Assembly: GCA_009778135.1 (NCBI GenBank) | Contig: WRKJ01000108.1 | Coordinates: 1-64,000 of the forward strand | Length of the DNA: 64,000 nucleotides | Origin: Defluviitaleaceae bacterium | GTDB taxonomy: Bacteria; Bacillota_I; Bacilli_A; MOL361; Turicibacteraceae | Direction of reading: 5' to 3' | Shown here: piece after piece, positions 1-10,788 of the stretch | Layout of the letters: the number at the start of each line of letters is the position of its first letter | Position numbering within the stretch: position 1 is the first letter of the stretch | Position numbers and translations under genes: made by a program | Notes under the pieces: model-generated | What the model was told of the DNA's origin: nothing | What the model saw: only the letters and a program-made list of their open reading frames with translations | Database searches by the model: none

Positions 1-10
1 AGCATATAAA

Positions 11-38
11 TAAAAAGTGACGTGCTCTAACACGCCAC
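11..38 (-). terminator. Intrinsic terminator ending locus A
   Basis: Read on the minus strand, an 8-bp stem (17-24 paired with 31-38, one G-U pair, 6-nt loop) is followed by TTTTTATTTA. It lies about 40 nt after the last small ORF of the secreted-protein/FtsX locus and probably ends that transcript. Confidence 0.75.
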
Positions 39-79
39 CCGAGCTACTTTCAACGTTAAGGTAGTTCATCTAATTTTTA

Positions 80-208
80 TTAGTCTTTCCCACCTTTTTC
101 AACGTTGTTAGGCGTAAAGGTGGGTTTTTCTTTGCCCTTTTTGCCAAACATGCGTTTGGCAAGAACCTTTGCAGCTGCAGAAACAAATGCTTCTACAAAT
201 AATTGCAC
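80..208 (-). CDS. Small amphipathic cationic peptide, 42 aa
   Basis: GTG-initiated 42-aa frame; an in-frame TTG at 220 is an alternative start, with GGGAGAG just before it. The N-terminal half is an alternating hydrophobic/Ala-Lys stretch typical of an amphipathic helix (VQLFVEAFVSAAAKVLAKRM). It is followed by a Lys/Gly-rich hydrophilic tail. I recognise no family. It lies last in the locus A transcript, just before the terminator at 11-38, and its start overlaps the end of the 33-aa ORF at 193-294. It could be a free peptide, or the C-terminal part of a single ~70-aa protein joined to the 33-aa ORF by a frameshift. Coding status is inferred from composition, position and the terminator. Confidence 0.5.
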   Translation of the reverse strand: MQLFVEAFVSAAAKVLAKRMFGKKGKEKPTFTPNNVEKGGKD

Positions 209-294
209 AAGTCTAAACAAGTCTCTCCCATAGGGTAAACCTCTTCAAATTCAATATCTTTTATTTGAGGGGTTATGTTAGATTTCATCTTCAT
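193..294 (-). CDS. Small ORF, 33 aa, two cysteines
   Basis: ATG-initiated 33-aa frame starting 16 nt after the permease stop codon. It is acidic in the middle and ends with a CxxxC motif (Cys28 and Cys31-type spacing, GETCLDLCNYL). The ribosome binding site is weak. Its last 16 nt overlap the 42-aa ORF in another frame, which would allow translational coupling. A one-base shift near the CCCTATGGGAG stretch would fuse it to that ORF and give a more ordinary-looking ~70-aa protein, so it may be a frameshifted gene. No function is assigned. Confidence 0.4.
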   Translation of the reverse strand: MKMKSNITPQIKDIEFEEVYPMGETCLDLCNYL

Positions 295-310
295 TTTAAA
301 AAGACGAGCT

Positions 311-1936
311 TCAATGTCGCCCATCTTTTGCGTGTATAAGTAGTTTTTTTGGATTCCACTTCATAAAAGTTATAAATGGAATAATCAATGCCACTAAGGT
401 CATCCCGATCGTTACAACATAGAATAAGATGAAATCAGCATATCCGAAAGAGAGATTAACCAAGCTCAAAAATCCATCTAAAGTCAAGCGTTCGGGTTCG
501 ATATGAACGAGGGTGTTCGGCAAACCGAGGATAATATTATCAATGAGTGCAAAATTCCCACCTAAAAGAATATCTGGTGGATATCTTAAATCAAGCGCTT
601 CTTGAGAGCTGATAAACTCTGGAATGAGGATGCGTTGCGTGATTTCGTCTGTTATAATGGGAAGAAAAATGAGGACCAATGCAAAAGAAAAGTGAACGAG
701 GAGAAGTATTTGAATGAGATTTTCCATTAAGATGTTTTTTCTTTTTTCTCCTAAAGCCAGATAGATACCAACTTGATGTTTTTTTTCTTGAAGGATAAGG
801 AGTAACAATAAGCCGACCACAACAAATGAAGCTAAAATGAGGAAAGCGAAAAAGAAAAATGTCATCGTTTCTATGCTTTCAAAAGCTAGCTGGACATCTC
901 TTAATTGTCTAGAACCATCAACAGTTGTCAAAAACGCAGGCAAATGACGAGCAGCAGCTTGATGAAACCTTCTTAAATCTCTCGCATCATAAAGTAAAAA
1001 GAAATGTTCCGACGGTACATGCTCTTGCCAATATCGAATTTGTGAGCGCATACCAGCATCATGATCATACCACGTTTGCCAAAACCAATGATAAATAGAT
1101 AAACTTAATTCATAAGGTATAAACAGCGTATTTGCTGTCATTAAATGTGCTTCTTCAACACTGAAACTCGTTCTTTGGAAATTCATCATCTCAAAGATGC
1201 CAATGATTTCCAATTCTACCTCCAATGAATCGATGACATTTTTTTCCGTAAACCAATTCATGGTGCCATCATGCACACCACGGGTTAAAAAGTCTTTAAT
1301 GCTAAGTGTCGAGCCAATATCAAGCCCATTAAGCCTTGCAAACTGTTCTGAGATGATCACAACAGGAGCGCCTGATGCGATTTCTTCTTCAGTAAAGCTT
1401 CGTCCATGAGCCAGTTCGAAAATGCCTAAATTCAGTTCGAAAAAATTTTCTAAACTAACGCCACGTGTTCGGATCCTTTCGATGCCCAATTGTTCTCCGG
1501 TCAATGGTTGTTGTCCTTCGGGCAAGTGAAAATATGGAAAATGATAATAGATAGAAAATAGGTCTCGTGCATCATCAAAATCAGATGAAAAATAGCGTTG
1601 GATATTGGGTGCAAATAGATCTTGCTCTAAAAACAGTTCCATATGCTCGACGTAAGGTAATGCGGCAATATCTAGCAGGAGATCTGTTGTGATATGTGGC
1701 CAGTCAGGAAAGTAACCATATTGTTGCTCATGAATGGTCATTTCTGCTTCATCTTGACGTATGTGAACCACTCTCGGTACTTGTTGCCACATGTTTACTT
1801 CTGTTAATCGGACGCCTTGTCGAAGACTTAAAACAGTCAGCACAAACAGCATCAAAGCAAAAAAGACCAATAGGAGTAATAAAGACTGAAACATATTTCT
1901 AATAACAGATAAAGTTGCTCTTTTTAAAACAGTCAC
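311..1936 (-). CDS. FtsX/MacB-type ABC permease, locus A
   Basis: 541-aa integral membrane protein with the four-helix FtsX layout: one transmembrane segment near residues 10-38, a large extracytoplasmic domain, and three C-terminal segments from about residue 360. The GTG start is chosen from the GGAAGGTGA ribosome binding site 6 nt upstream. It has the cytoplasmic signature IYLALGEKRKNIL after the second helix. It is a clear paralogue of the permease at 16933-18483 (shared GRxFTExE, LLYDxxDL, RLPAF/HLPAF and IYLALGE blocks). Permeases of this class normally need an ATPase partner, and none is encoded nearby. It follows a small secreted protein gene, so a role in its export, sensing or immunity is plausible but inferred. 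Confidence 0.8.
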   Translation of the reverse strand: MTVLKRATLSVIRNMFQSLLLLLVFFALMLFVLTVLSLRQGVRLTEVNMWQQVPRVVHIRQDEAEMTIHEQQYGYFPDWPHITTDLLLDIAALPYVEHMELFLEQDLFAPNIQRYFSSDFDDARDLFSIYYHFPYFHLPEGQQPLTGEQLGIERIRTRGVSLENFFELNLGIFELAHGRSFTEEEIASGAPVVIISEQFARLNGLDIGSTLSIKDFLTRGVHDGTMNWFTEKNVIDSLEVELEIIGIFEMMNFQRTSFSVEEAHLMTANTLFIPYELSLSIYHWFWQTWYDHDAGMRSQIRYWQEHVPSEHFFLLYDARDLRRFHQAAARHLPAFLTTVDGSRQLRDVQLAFESIETMTFFFFAFLILASFVVVGLLLLLILQEKKHQVGIYLALGEKRKNILMENLIQILLLVHFSFALVLIFLPIITDEITQRILIPEFISSQEALDLRYPPDILLGGNFALIDNIILGLPNTLVHIEPERLTLDGFLSLVNLSFGYADFILFYVVTIGMTLVALIIPFITFMKWNPKKLLIHAKDGRH

Positions 1937-1997
1937 TGGATTTCACCTTCCTTTACATAGAAATAAACAGTGTGCCCACCTCACACTGCTTGATTCA

Positions 1998-2336
1998 TTA
2001 ATATGTGCTTAATACTGCTGATCCAATCGTATTACCTGTAAAAACCATTGATCTTGAAGACTCGACTCGTGGATTTGTGATAGCTGTTTGAAGAATATTC
2101 CCATTAACATTTAGCGTTCCACGGTGTCTCAAATGACAGTGAAAAGAGCGTACAGTAAGCGAATTCCCTGATAACACCCACCATGCTCTATTGGAAGTTG
2201 ATGGACAGCCACCATCTGGTCCTACAATCGTCGGTGGTGCTTGATTAAGAGCACCGATTTCTCCATTTACAGATACAGGTGCGCCCATTGACAGTAGCAG
2301 TACCGCTGCACTTGCTAATAATTTATTTTTTTTCAT
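1998..2336 (-). CDS. Small secreted two-cysteine protein, locus A
   Basis: 112 aa with a Sec signal peptide: MKKNK, a hydrophobic core at 6-19, and likely cleavage around residue 25. The mature part (~87 aa) has exactly two cysteines (Cys44 and Cys67), a WW pair, and a Ser/Asn/Thr-rich, probably beta-stranded C-terminus. GGAGG lies 13 nt before the ATG. It is first in a transcript with the permease at 311-1936 and two small ORFs, driven by a near-consensus promoter. I do not recognise the family. A secreted signal or bacteriocin-like polypeptide fits the context, and the 165-aa protein at 19628-20125 has the same role in the paralogous locus. Confidence 0.75.
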   Translation of the reverse strand: MKKNKLLASAAVLLLSMGAPVSVNGEIGALNQAPPTIVGPDGGCPSTSNRAWWVLSGNSLTVRSFHCHLRHRGTLNVNGNILQTAITNPRVESSRSMVFTGNTIGSAVLSTY

Positions 2337-2399
2337 AAAGATAAAACAACCTCCAGACTTGTTATTTGAGCATACCCATCACATTTCAGTTGTCTCTCC

Positions 2400-2423
2400 T
2401 TTCCAATTGCTAGCCATTGGAAA
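2400..2423 (-). promoter_or_regulatory. Leader hairpin or operator upstream of secreted protein
   Basis: Perfect 8-bp inverted repeat TTTCCAAT/ATTGGAAA with an 8-nt loop. It sits between the promoter and the GGAGG of the 112-aa protein, so it would fold in the mRNA leader or act as a regulator site. No T-run follows, so it is not a terminator. Confidence 0.5.
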
Positions 2424-2464
2424 ATCGTCACAAATGATAGAAATGAAAATATGCTCGAAATATG

Positions 2465-2510
2465 ATTATAAATTAATTTTTATTAAATGTCAATCTATAC
2501 TAAATGTCAA
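2465..2510 (-). promoter_or_regulatory. Tandem promoter for locus A
   Basis: Minus-strand TTGACA (2488-2493), exactly 17 nt, TATAAT (2465-2470): a full-consensus sigma-A promoter. A second TTGACA (2505-2510) lies 17 nt before TTTAAT (2482-2487). The sequence ATTGACATTTA is thus directly repeated, which could be two promoters or a regulator repeat. Confidence 0.8.
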
Positions 2511-2667
2511 TTTAATTTTTAAATAAAATGACGATATTTGTAGCAAAAATGAACAGTAAAGGGTACAAAAATAATTAGGAGTTATTTGATGATTTTTTAA
2601 GATTTCCAGTTACAAGGTTGGTAAGCGAGTAAAAAGAGCCTTTCAGCTCCACCTTGATTATTAGAAA

Positions 2668-3180
2668 TCAAATTTTTATCTGTATTCTTTTAACTAAGCT
2701 ACTATATAAAGAATCGCCAATGCGTATTCCCGAATTTTTCAATTGCTCGAAACATTGTAATGCAACCTCTACTGTGATTAAATTTTCTTCATAAGCATTG
2801 ATAATTACACCTAACGTTCCAGTGATTTGATTACCCATTTGTTTAGCAACCAAACGCCCTTTTCGTTCGTCCATCAACAAAAGATTTGCTTTTATTTCTT
2901 CTGCAAGAACAATTGCTTCACTTTCGCCTTTATCAAGTCCTGTTGCTCGTCGTAAAATAGAAACAGATTTGGTATCTCCAACTTCCATGACATCAATAAA
3001 AGTTTTACTTTTGATCAATTCAGCTTCTTGTTTGAATTTTTGATTAGTAGTCAATTCTTGGTATACTGCAACTGGTATTTTAACTCTTTTGAATAGTTTT
3101 TCCAATAAATCTAATTGTTCAATTTTCATCAATGAAATAATAGGGGTTGTGTCAGAAACAATAATCATCTTAGAATGCAC
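2668..3180 (-). CDS. DUF3368-type PIN-domain toxin
   Basis: 170-aa PIN-fold nuclease of the DUF3368 type. An early acidic motif (IIVSDTTPII, Asp10) and later acidic residues (GLDKGESEAI, LLLMDERKGR) match the metal-binding Asp/Glu set of PIN RNases. Its start overlaps the UPF0175 gene upstream by 11 bp, the usual antitoxin-first arrangement. Expected role: RNA cleavage when released from its antitoxin. The family assignment rests on motifs and pairing; the RNA target is unknown. Confidence 0.8.
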   Translation of the reverse strand: MHSKMIIVSDTTPIISLMKIEQLDLLEKLFKRVKIPVAVYQELTTNQKFKQEAELIKSKTFIDVMEVGDTKSVSILRRATGLDKGESEAIVLAEEIKANLLLMDERKGRLVAKQMGNQITGTLGVIINAYEENLITVEVALQCFEQLKNSGIRIGDSLYSSLVKRIQIKI

Positions 3181-3448
3181 CCCTTAGATTCCTGATTGTT
3201 TGAATATCTTCCTCTACCTGTTCTATCCCGAAATCAAAATATGACAGACCTAAGTCTCTATATAATGCGATTAAATCTAGTTTGTTCATACCTAAAAGTT
3301 CAGCTGCTTTTCCATGAGAAATAGTTTGATTATTGATATATAAATGCAATAATAAAGCATTTCTTTTTAACTTCATATCTGCATTTTCCATCTCAATGAA
3401 AGGCAACATCTCTTTTGGCACATCTATTTCAATTTTTATCATTTCCAT
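3170..3448 (-). CDS. UPF0175-family antitoxin
   Basis: 92-aa protein with a central helix-turn-helix-like segment (ISHGKAAELLGMNKLDLIALYRDLG, about 43-67) typical of UPF0175, which pairs with DUF3368 PIN toxins. The ATG is preceded by AAAAGGAGATG. It overlaps the toxin start by 11 bp, so the two are translationally coupled. It probably neutralises the toxin and may repress its own transcription; that is family-based inference. Confidence 0.8.
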   Translation of the reverse strand: MEMIKIEIDVPKEMLPFIEMENADMKLKRNALLLHLYINNQTISHGKAAELLGMNKLDLIALYRDLGLSYFDFGIEQVEEDIQTIRNLRGAF

Positions 3449-3561
3449 GATATAGTCATCTCCTTTTTAATACTTAGAATAAATGCCTGTTGTCCTTATA
3501 TTTTATCACCTTTCTCTTCTTTTGTGTCTAACTAATTATAACCTATCCAACCAATCATTTG

Positions 3562-4422
3562 TTAAAGTGACGCTGTTACATACGTCCGCCAAAAGTGCAC
3601 AGGTTGCCATCCTAACATTTCTTTTGCTTTTTTATTACAGTAAATGGGTTGGTAGCCATCAAGATCAGACCGGATATCTGTTAATAGAGGAAATTCTGCT
3701 CTAACCAACTCGATGCTTTTAATGGCTTGGCATGTGTCATCAGCACCAATATTCATCACTTGGGCACCTAGTCCTTCCACTTCGATGGCCAATCGACATG
3801 CAGTCGCAATATCGCGTGCATCAATATAATTCCACAAGTTACGCATGCGTATATACGTATCATTAATAAAGGTCGGAAAAATTTGATTGTACATTTCTGG
3901 CGTGATAATATTACCCAATCTAAAATTAATAATTTGTGTACCAAAACGTCGATGCATCCCTTCTGCTGTTACTTCTGCTGCAATTTTGGCGATGCCGTAA
4001 CAATCTTCGGCCCAAGCAGGATGTTTTTCATCAACGGGGACATATTCTGGAACCAAGTCTTCTTTAGCAAAGCAAAGCCCGTAAGCACACTCACTAGAGG
4101 CAATGACGACTTTTTGAATGCCCAAATGTCCACAAGCTTCCATAATGTTGTAAGAGCTCATGATGTTATTTTGAAAAGTCGTTGCATTTGGATAAATATC
4201 CGCTCTGGGAATGGCTGCTAAATGGACAACACCATAGGCACCTTGTAACATGCCATAAACCTGTCCTAAATCGTTGAGATCGACTGTCCAGTGGCGACAT
4301 TTTAACGTTTTTGGTGTCTGTAAGTCGACACTTAATACGTCATACCCCAATTCCAAAAAGTGATCCACCACATAAGGACCTAATAAGCCTGCTGTACCTG
4401 TTATCACAATTTTCTTTTTCAT
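3562..4422 (-). CDS. NAD-dependent epimerase/dehydratase (SDR)
   Basis: 286-aa extended short-chain dehydrogenase. The N-terminal nucleotide-binding motif TGTAGLLG follows a beta strand, Asp35 after the second strand favours NAD(H), and the catalytic YGIAK motif is at about 143-147. The ATG at 4422 is chosen over 4428 because AGGAGG is 8 nt from 4422 and only 2 nt from 4428. It lies just downstream of recD2 in the same direction, so it is probably cotranscribed by position. The exact sugar substrate cannot be told; UDP-sugar epimerases and uronate dehydrogenases share these motifs. Confidence 0.8.
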   Translation of the reverse strand: MKKKIVITGTAGLLGPYVVDHFLELGYDVLSVDLQTPKTLKCRHWTVDLNDLGQVYGMLQGAYGVVHLAAIPRADIYPNATTFQNNIMSSYNIMEACGHLGIQKVVIASSECAYGLCFAKEDLVPEYVPVDEKHPAWAEDCYGIAKIAAEVTAEGMHRRFGTQIINFRLGNIITPEMYNQIFPTFINDTYIRMRNLWNYIDARDIATACRLAIEVEGLGAQVMNIGADDTCQAIKSIELVRAEFPLLTDIRSDLDGYQPIYCNKKAKEMLGWQPVHFWRTYVTASL

Positions 4423-4440
4423 GTTCATTTCCTCCTCATT

Positions 4441-6846
4441 TCACATCAAGTCATACGGTGTTTTTCCAGCCATGCCCACTTCGTCAATCCCATTAAAAGG
4501 AATGCCATGCTCAACAAAATAGTCAGCATACGGATTTTCACCGCTAACCAGCTGATCGTCTCCAGACTCATTTGCCACAGACATATCACCTAAAAGGCGG
4601 TCTTTAAGCATGGTTTGACGGATGGGACCAGGGTTTTTTGCTGCATACTTCAAAGCCTCATAGTCGCCAATCAAAATAAGCGACTTTGATGCGCGTGTCA
4701 TCCCTGTATAAATCAACTTTCGCTGCAGCATCATCCAATAGGCACGGGTGATGGGCATGATCACAACCGGATATTCCGACCCTTGAGATTTGTGAATACT
4801 CATGGCATAAGCATGCGTCAACGCTAACAAGTCCTCTTTCCCATAGGTCACTTCCACCTCATCAAAGTCGACTAAAACTTCCGATTTGCTCCCTGCATCG
4901 ATGACTCGAACAATTTCCCCGACATCCCCATTCATCACACCTTCATCTGGATGATTCACCAGTTGCAACACTTTATCGCCTTCTCTAAAAACCCTTTGTC
5001 CGACAACCATTTCAACTTTATCATCTGCCTGCGGATTAAAAAGTTCTTGCAATGCGACATTCACGGCATCAATGCCAAGCATGCCCCGATACATCGGAAT
5101 TAAAATTTGAACATCGCGCGCTGTGTATCCCTTTAAAATAGCACCTGTGGTCACTTGTTTAAGCAAGCGCAAGATGTCTTCATTTTTCGCTGGTACAAAC
5201 AGTCGATCCGACTTTTTTGATCTTAAATCATCAGGGAGTCGTCCATGATTCACTTCATGAGCCAATGTAATAACAGATGATCCTTCAGCTTGACGATGAA
5301 TTTCTGTCAAACGGGTTAACGGGATCATTTGACTTTCTATCAAGTCTTTTAAAACTTGTCCTGGGCCAACGGATGGTAATTGATTGTCATCACCAACAAG
5401 GATGACTTGCACGCCTTCTTGCAAACTTGTCAAAAGCTGAAAGGCCAAGTAGGTATCTAACATTGAGACTTCATCAATAATAACCAAGTCGGCTTCAAGG
5501 GGGTCGGCTTCGCTAATCGCAAAAGTACCGTCTCGATCATACCCGAGTAAGCGATGAATGGTCGTCGCTGTTCGTCCGGTCGTCTCTTCGACCCGTTTGG
5601 CCGCTCGTCCAGTCGGAGAGGCCAATTTAATTTCAGGCGGCTTCTTTGCCTTTTCATAAAGACAGTCATAAACCTTTAAAATCCCATTCACAACGGTTGT
5701 TTTCCCTGTACCAGGTCCACCTGTGATCAGACTAATGGAAGCAGACAAGCTGGTCAAAATCGCTGCTTCTTGTAAAGGCGAATATTCAATGTCAAGTTGC
5801 TGTTTAACCGCAGCGAGTGCTTGCGCAATTTTTTTCTCGTTAACTGTTTTTACTTTTTTTCCATGTTGTAAAAGATGCATCACCTTTGCAATCCGAATTT
5901 CCGCATTCATCAAGACAGGTAAAAACAAACGACCGTTATCTACCGTTAATTGTTGATGTGTAATCAGTTCACTGATTTCTTTTTCAACCATGGAAACTTC
6001 AACAACAGCTTCTTTGTTCAAAAAGGTTAAAGCCATTTCCACCAGTTGATTTTGAAATAAATACGTATGACCTTCTTGAGATGTAACACGACTCATCACA
6101 TGAATCAGTGCGGCTCTAATTCGCCTCGGATCATCACGTGTAATCCCAATCGATTTCGCAATCTCATCTGCTTTTAAAAAACCGATGCCTTCAATATCCA
6201 CAATCAGTTGATAGGGATTTTCTTGAATGATTGACAATGCCTTTTTCTCATAAGTTTTCAAGATTTTGACCACAAATTTAGGAGAGATGCCGTAGCTGTA
6301 CAACGGTCCTAAAATCAATTCATCTCCTTGTCTTTCTTGCAATGTGTTGAAAATGATCTCTTTTTGCTTTTTTGAAATACCGACCACTTGATCAAGCTGA
6401 GTTCGGTCTTGCAAAATCAACGCCACGGCATCAGCACCGAGTGCTTCTACAAGGGTTGTGGCTGTCTTTTTTCCAATGCCTTTAAACGCATCACTGCTTA
6501 AATAAGCGATGACTGACGACTTGGAAGAAATCGCCACTTGATTGCTTTTGAAGCTGGCGACTTGAAATTGCCAACCGTAGCGTGAATGTTCGATCCATTT
6601 TCCTGTAAAATGATACGAACGGGTTTCATCTAACGGCGGAAAATAACCTGAAATTGTGATCGATCCACAATCTTCGCCATCAAAGCCGCTCGGGATATCT
6701 GCTTCATAAACAGGTTTCATTGCCCCATTTAAAATATCCTCACTGGCATTGTGCCCTGTGAGGAGTAAACTACAAATTGCAAAATCATTATCTGCATGAC
6801 GAAAAACTTCTCGCAACAACATCCCTTCAACAAACAGCTGTTCCAT
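4441..6846 (-). CDS. recD2: RecD2-family SF1 helicase
   Basis: 801 aa. Order: N-terminal OB-like region (1-105), helix-hairpin-helix segments (about 115-235), then the SF1B helicase core. Walker A GGPGTGKTT is at 376-384, followed by DEVSMLD (Walker B), GDDNQLPSVGPGQVL (motif III region), and the C-terminal THAYAMSIHKSQGSEYP and YTGMTRA motifs. RecD2 is the RecBC-independent 5'-3' helicase of Gram-positives linked to DNA damage tolerance. It lies 92 nt downstream of mnmA in the same direction. Confidence 0.95.
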   Translation of the reverse strand: MEQLFVEGMLLREVFRHADNDFAICSLLLTGHNASEDILNGAMKPVYEADIPSGFDGEDCGSITISGYFPPLDETRSYHFTGKWIEHSRYGWQFQVASFKSNQVAISSKSSVIAYLSSDAFKGIGKKTATTLVEALGADAVALILQDRTQLDQVVGISKKQKEIIFNTLQERQGDELILGPLYSYGISPKFVVKILKTYEKKALSIIQENPYQLIVDIEGIGFLKADEIAKSIGITRDDPRRIRAALIHVMSRVTSQEGHTYLFQNQLVEMALTFLNKEAVVEVSMVEKEISELITHQQLTVDNGRLFLPVLMNAEIRIAKVMHLLQHGKKVKTVNEKKIAQALAAVKQQLDIEYSPLQEAAILTSLSASISLITGGPGTGKTTVVNGILKVYDCLYEKAKKPPEIKLASPTGRAAKRVEETTGRTATTIHRLLGYDRDGTFAISEADPLEADLVIIDEVSMLDTYLAFQLLTSLQEGVQVILVGDDNQLPSVGPGQVLKDLIESQMIPLTRLTEIHRQAEGSSVITLAHEVNHGRLPDDLRSKKSDRLFVPAKNEDILRLLKQVTTGAILKGYTARDVQILIPMYRGMLGIDAVNVALQELFNPQADDKVEMVVGQRVFREGDKVLQLVNHPDEGVMNGDVGEIVRVIDAGSKSEVLVDFDEVEVTYGKEDLLALTHAYAMSIHKSQGSEYPVVIMPITRAYWMMLQRKLIYTGMTRASKSLILIGDYEALKYAAKNPGPIRQTMLKDRLLGDMSVANESGDDQLVSGENPYADYFVEHGIPFNGIDEVGMAGKTPYDLM

Positions 6847-6938
6847 TATGTCTCACTCACTCCCATGACAACCGACGATTAAGCCTTTTATCCGATTTGT
6901 TGATCACCTCAACGCCTTTTCATGTTCAAAGCACGCAT

Positions 6939-8172
<1,234 letters not shown>

Positions 8173-8266
8173 ACGAATTTGAACTTAATTTCATCGCACA
8201 ACATTCAGCATCAAAATCTGCTTTCGTTCAAAAAAACAGCATGCAAATGAATGTCGTTTGAAAAAA

Positions 8267-8293
8267 CACCTCAGAGATTTTCTCCGAGGTGCT
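8267..8293 (-). terminator. Terminator of enolase gene
   Basis: Minus-strand hairpin CACCTCGGAGA/TCTCTGAGGTG followed by TTTTTT, immediately after the eno stop codon. Confidence 0.9.
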
Positions 8294-8305
8294 CATTCAT
8301 AACAG

Positions 8306-9872
<1,567 letters not shown>

Positions 9873-9901
9873 TTGACATTTTATTTTATTTGGTGTATCA
9901 T
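9873..9901 (+). promoter_or_regulatory. Promoter of YwaF-like gene
   Basis: TTGACA (9873-9878), 17-nt spacer, TATCAT (9896-9901), 41 nt before the ATG. Confidence 0.8.
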
Positions 9902-9942
9902 ATAACTATAAATATATAAACGAAAGGAGTTTGATTGTAACA

Positions 9943-10698
9943 ATGAATCATTTTTTTAAGCTAGGTGAAAATGTCGTTTTCGAAAATCCAATGGGAACTT
10001 TTTCAAGACAACACTTTTTCGTGTTATTTCTGACCCTTGTACTGGCCGTTTACACCATTTGGACTTACAAGCAAAGTACAAACAAAGTCGGCTACAGACG
10101 AAAATTGGCTATTTTTATTTTACTCGTTGTCCTTTCCCGCCATATCGTCGAATGGTTAACTGGGCAATATACGGTACATCGCCTACCCCTCCATTTATGC
10201 ACAGTCGGTGCCTTTATTAAACTTTATGATGCGTATCGCGAAAACGACTATACCAAAGAGATCTTGTTTCTCATCACATTGCCAGCTGCTTTTGTCGCCA
10301 ACATCTTTCCAGATTGGACGCATCAACCCCTGATCAATTTCAACACTTGGCAGCAATTTTTATTCCATGCATTGATTGTTAACTACGTTTTAATGCGCCT
10401 ATTGACAGAAGAAATCGTCCCACATGTTAAAAAAATATGGATTCCTATCCTATCCTTAGTCGTTGCCGTTCCGTTGATGCTCGGGATTAATCACATGTTC
10501 GGTACGAATTTCTTCTTTGTCAGCACCTATTCACCTAACTCACCACTTGAAACAATCTACCATCAGTTTGGTAGCACCTTATACCTACCTGTTTTCTTGC
10601 TCATCGTCTTTTTCATCTTTTTCGTGATTTATGCCATTTTAGGTATTTGTCGTCGGATACATGCGACACTAAGACCTAAGCCGACATTGAATATCTAA
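9943..10698 (+). CDS. TIGR02206/YwaF-family membrane protein
   Basis: About 251-aa polytopic membrane protein with six or seven hydrophobic segments. The conserved pattern includes LPLHLCTVGAFI near the second third of the N-terminal half, typical of the TIGR02206 (YwaF) family. The molecular function of the family is unknown. The ATG at 9943 is preferred; a TTG at 9931 lies too close to the GGAG at 9926-9929. It is a monocistronic unit with its own promoter. Confidence 0.8.
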   Translation: MNHFFKLGENVVFENPMGTFSRQHFFVLFLTLVLAVYTIWTYKQSTNKVGYRRKLAIFILLVVLSRHIVEWLTGQYTVHRLPLHLCTVGAFIKLYDAYRENDYTKEILFLITLPAAFVANIFPDWTHQPLINFNTWQQFLFHALIVNYVLMRLLTEEIVPHVKKIWIPILSLVVAVPLMLGINHMFGTNFFFVSTYSPNSPLETIYHQFGSTLYLPVFLLIVFFIFFVIYAILGICRRIHATLRPKPTLNI

Positions 10699-10743
10699 TA
10701 CAAACCTCGAACGTATGGATCTCACCTGATCCGCTCATACTAA

Positions 10744-10772
10744 TTGACAATCGGATCAAAACTGTGTATAAT
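10744..10772 (+). promoter_or_regulatory. Consensus promoter of yceD-rpmF unit
   Basis: TTGACA (10744-10749), 17-nt spacer, TATAAT (10767-10772): perfect sigma-A consensus. The -10 is only 16 nt from the ATG at 10789, leaving a leader just long enough for the AAGGTGA ribosome binding site. Confidence 0.9.
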
Positions 10773-10788
10773 CTTCAAGGTGATAAAA

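Larger units (their letters stand above)
2337..2667. other. Gene-free promoter region of locus A
   Basis: Very AT-rich 331-bp gap with no credible ORF. It contains the locus A promoters (2465-2510) and the 5' leader hairpin (2400-2423). The part next to 2668 holds a weak GAGC/GCTC hairpin before a minus-strand T-run that may end the toxin-antitoxin transcript. Confidence 0.6.

Noticed and set aside
89-129. Plus-strand hairpin CCCACCTTT/AAAGGTGGG followed by TTTTT, looking like a plus-strand terminator
   Set aside because: All three plus frames are closed in 1-88, so no plus-strand gene ends here. The segment is better explained as coding for the 42-aa peptide.
1197-1409. Plus-strand ORFs opposite the permease, RNase R, transporter and other genes
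   Set aside because: Antisense shadows of well-supported genes; they have no ribosome binding sites and no family features.
1998-2336. Lactococcin 972-family bacteriocin
   Set aside because: The size, secretion signal and linked permease are reminiscent of it, but the mature sequence lacks the family's aromatic pattern and has two cysteines, and no ATPase gene is present.
10744-10788. Longer N-terminus of YceD starting at TTG 10744
   Set aside because: That TTG is the -35 hexamer of a perfect promoter and the added residues have no family match.
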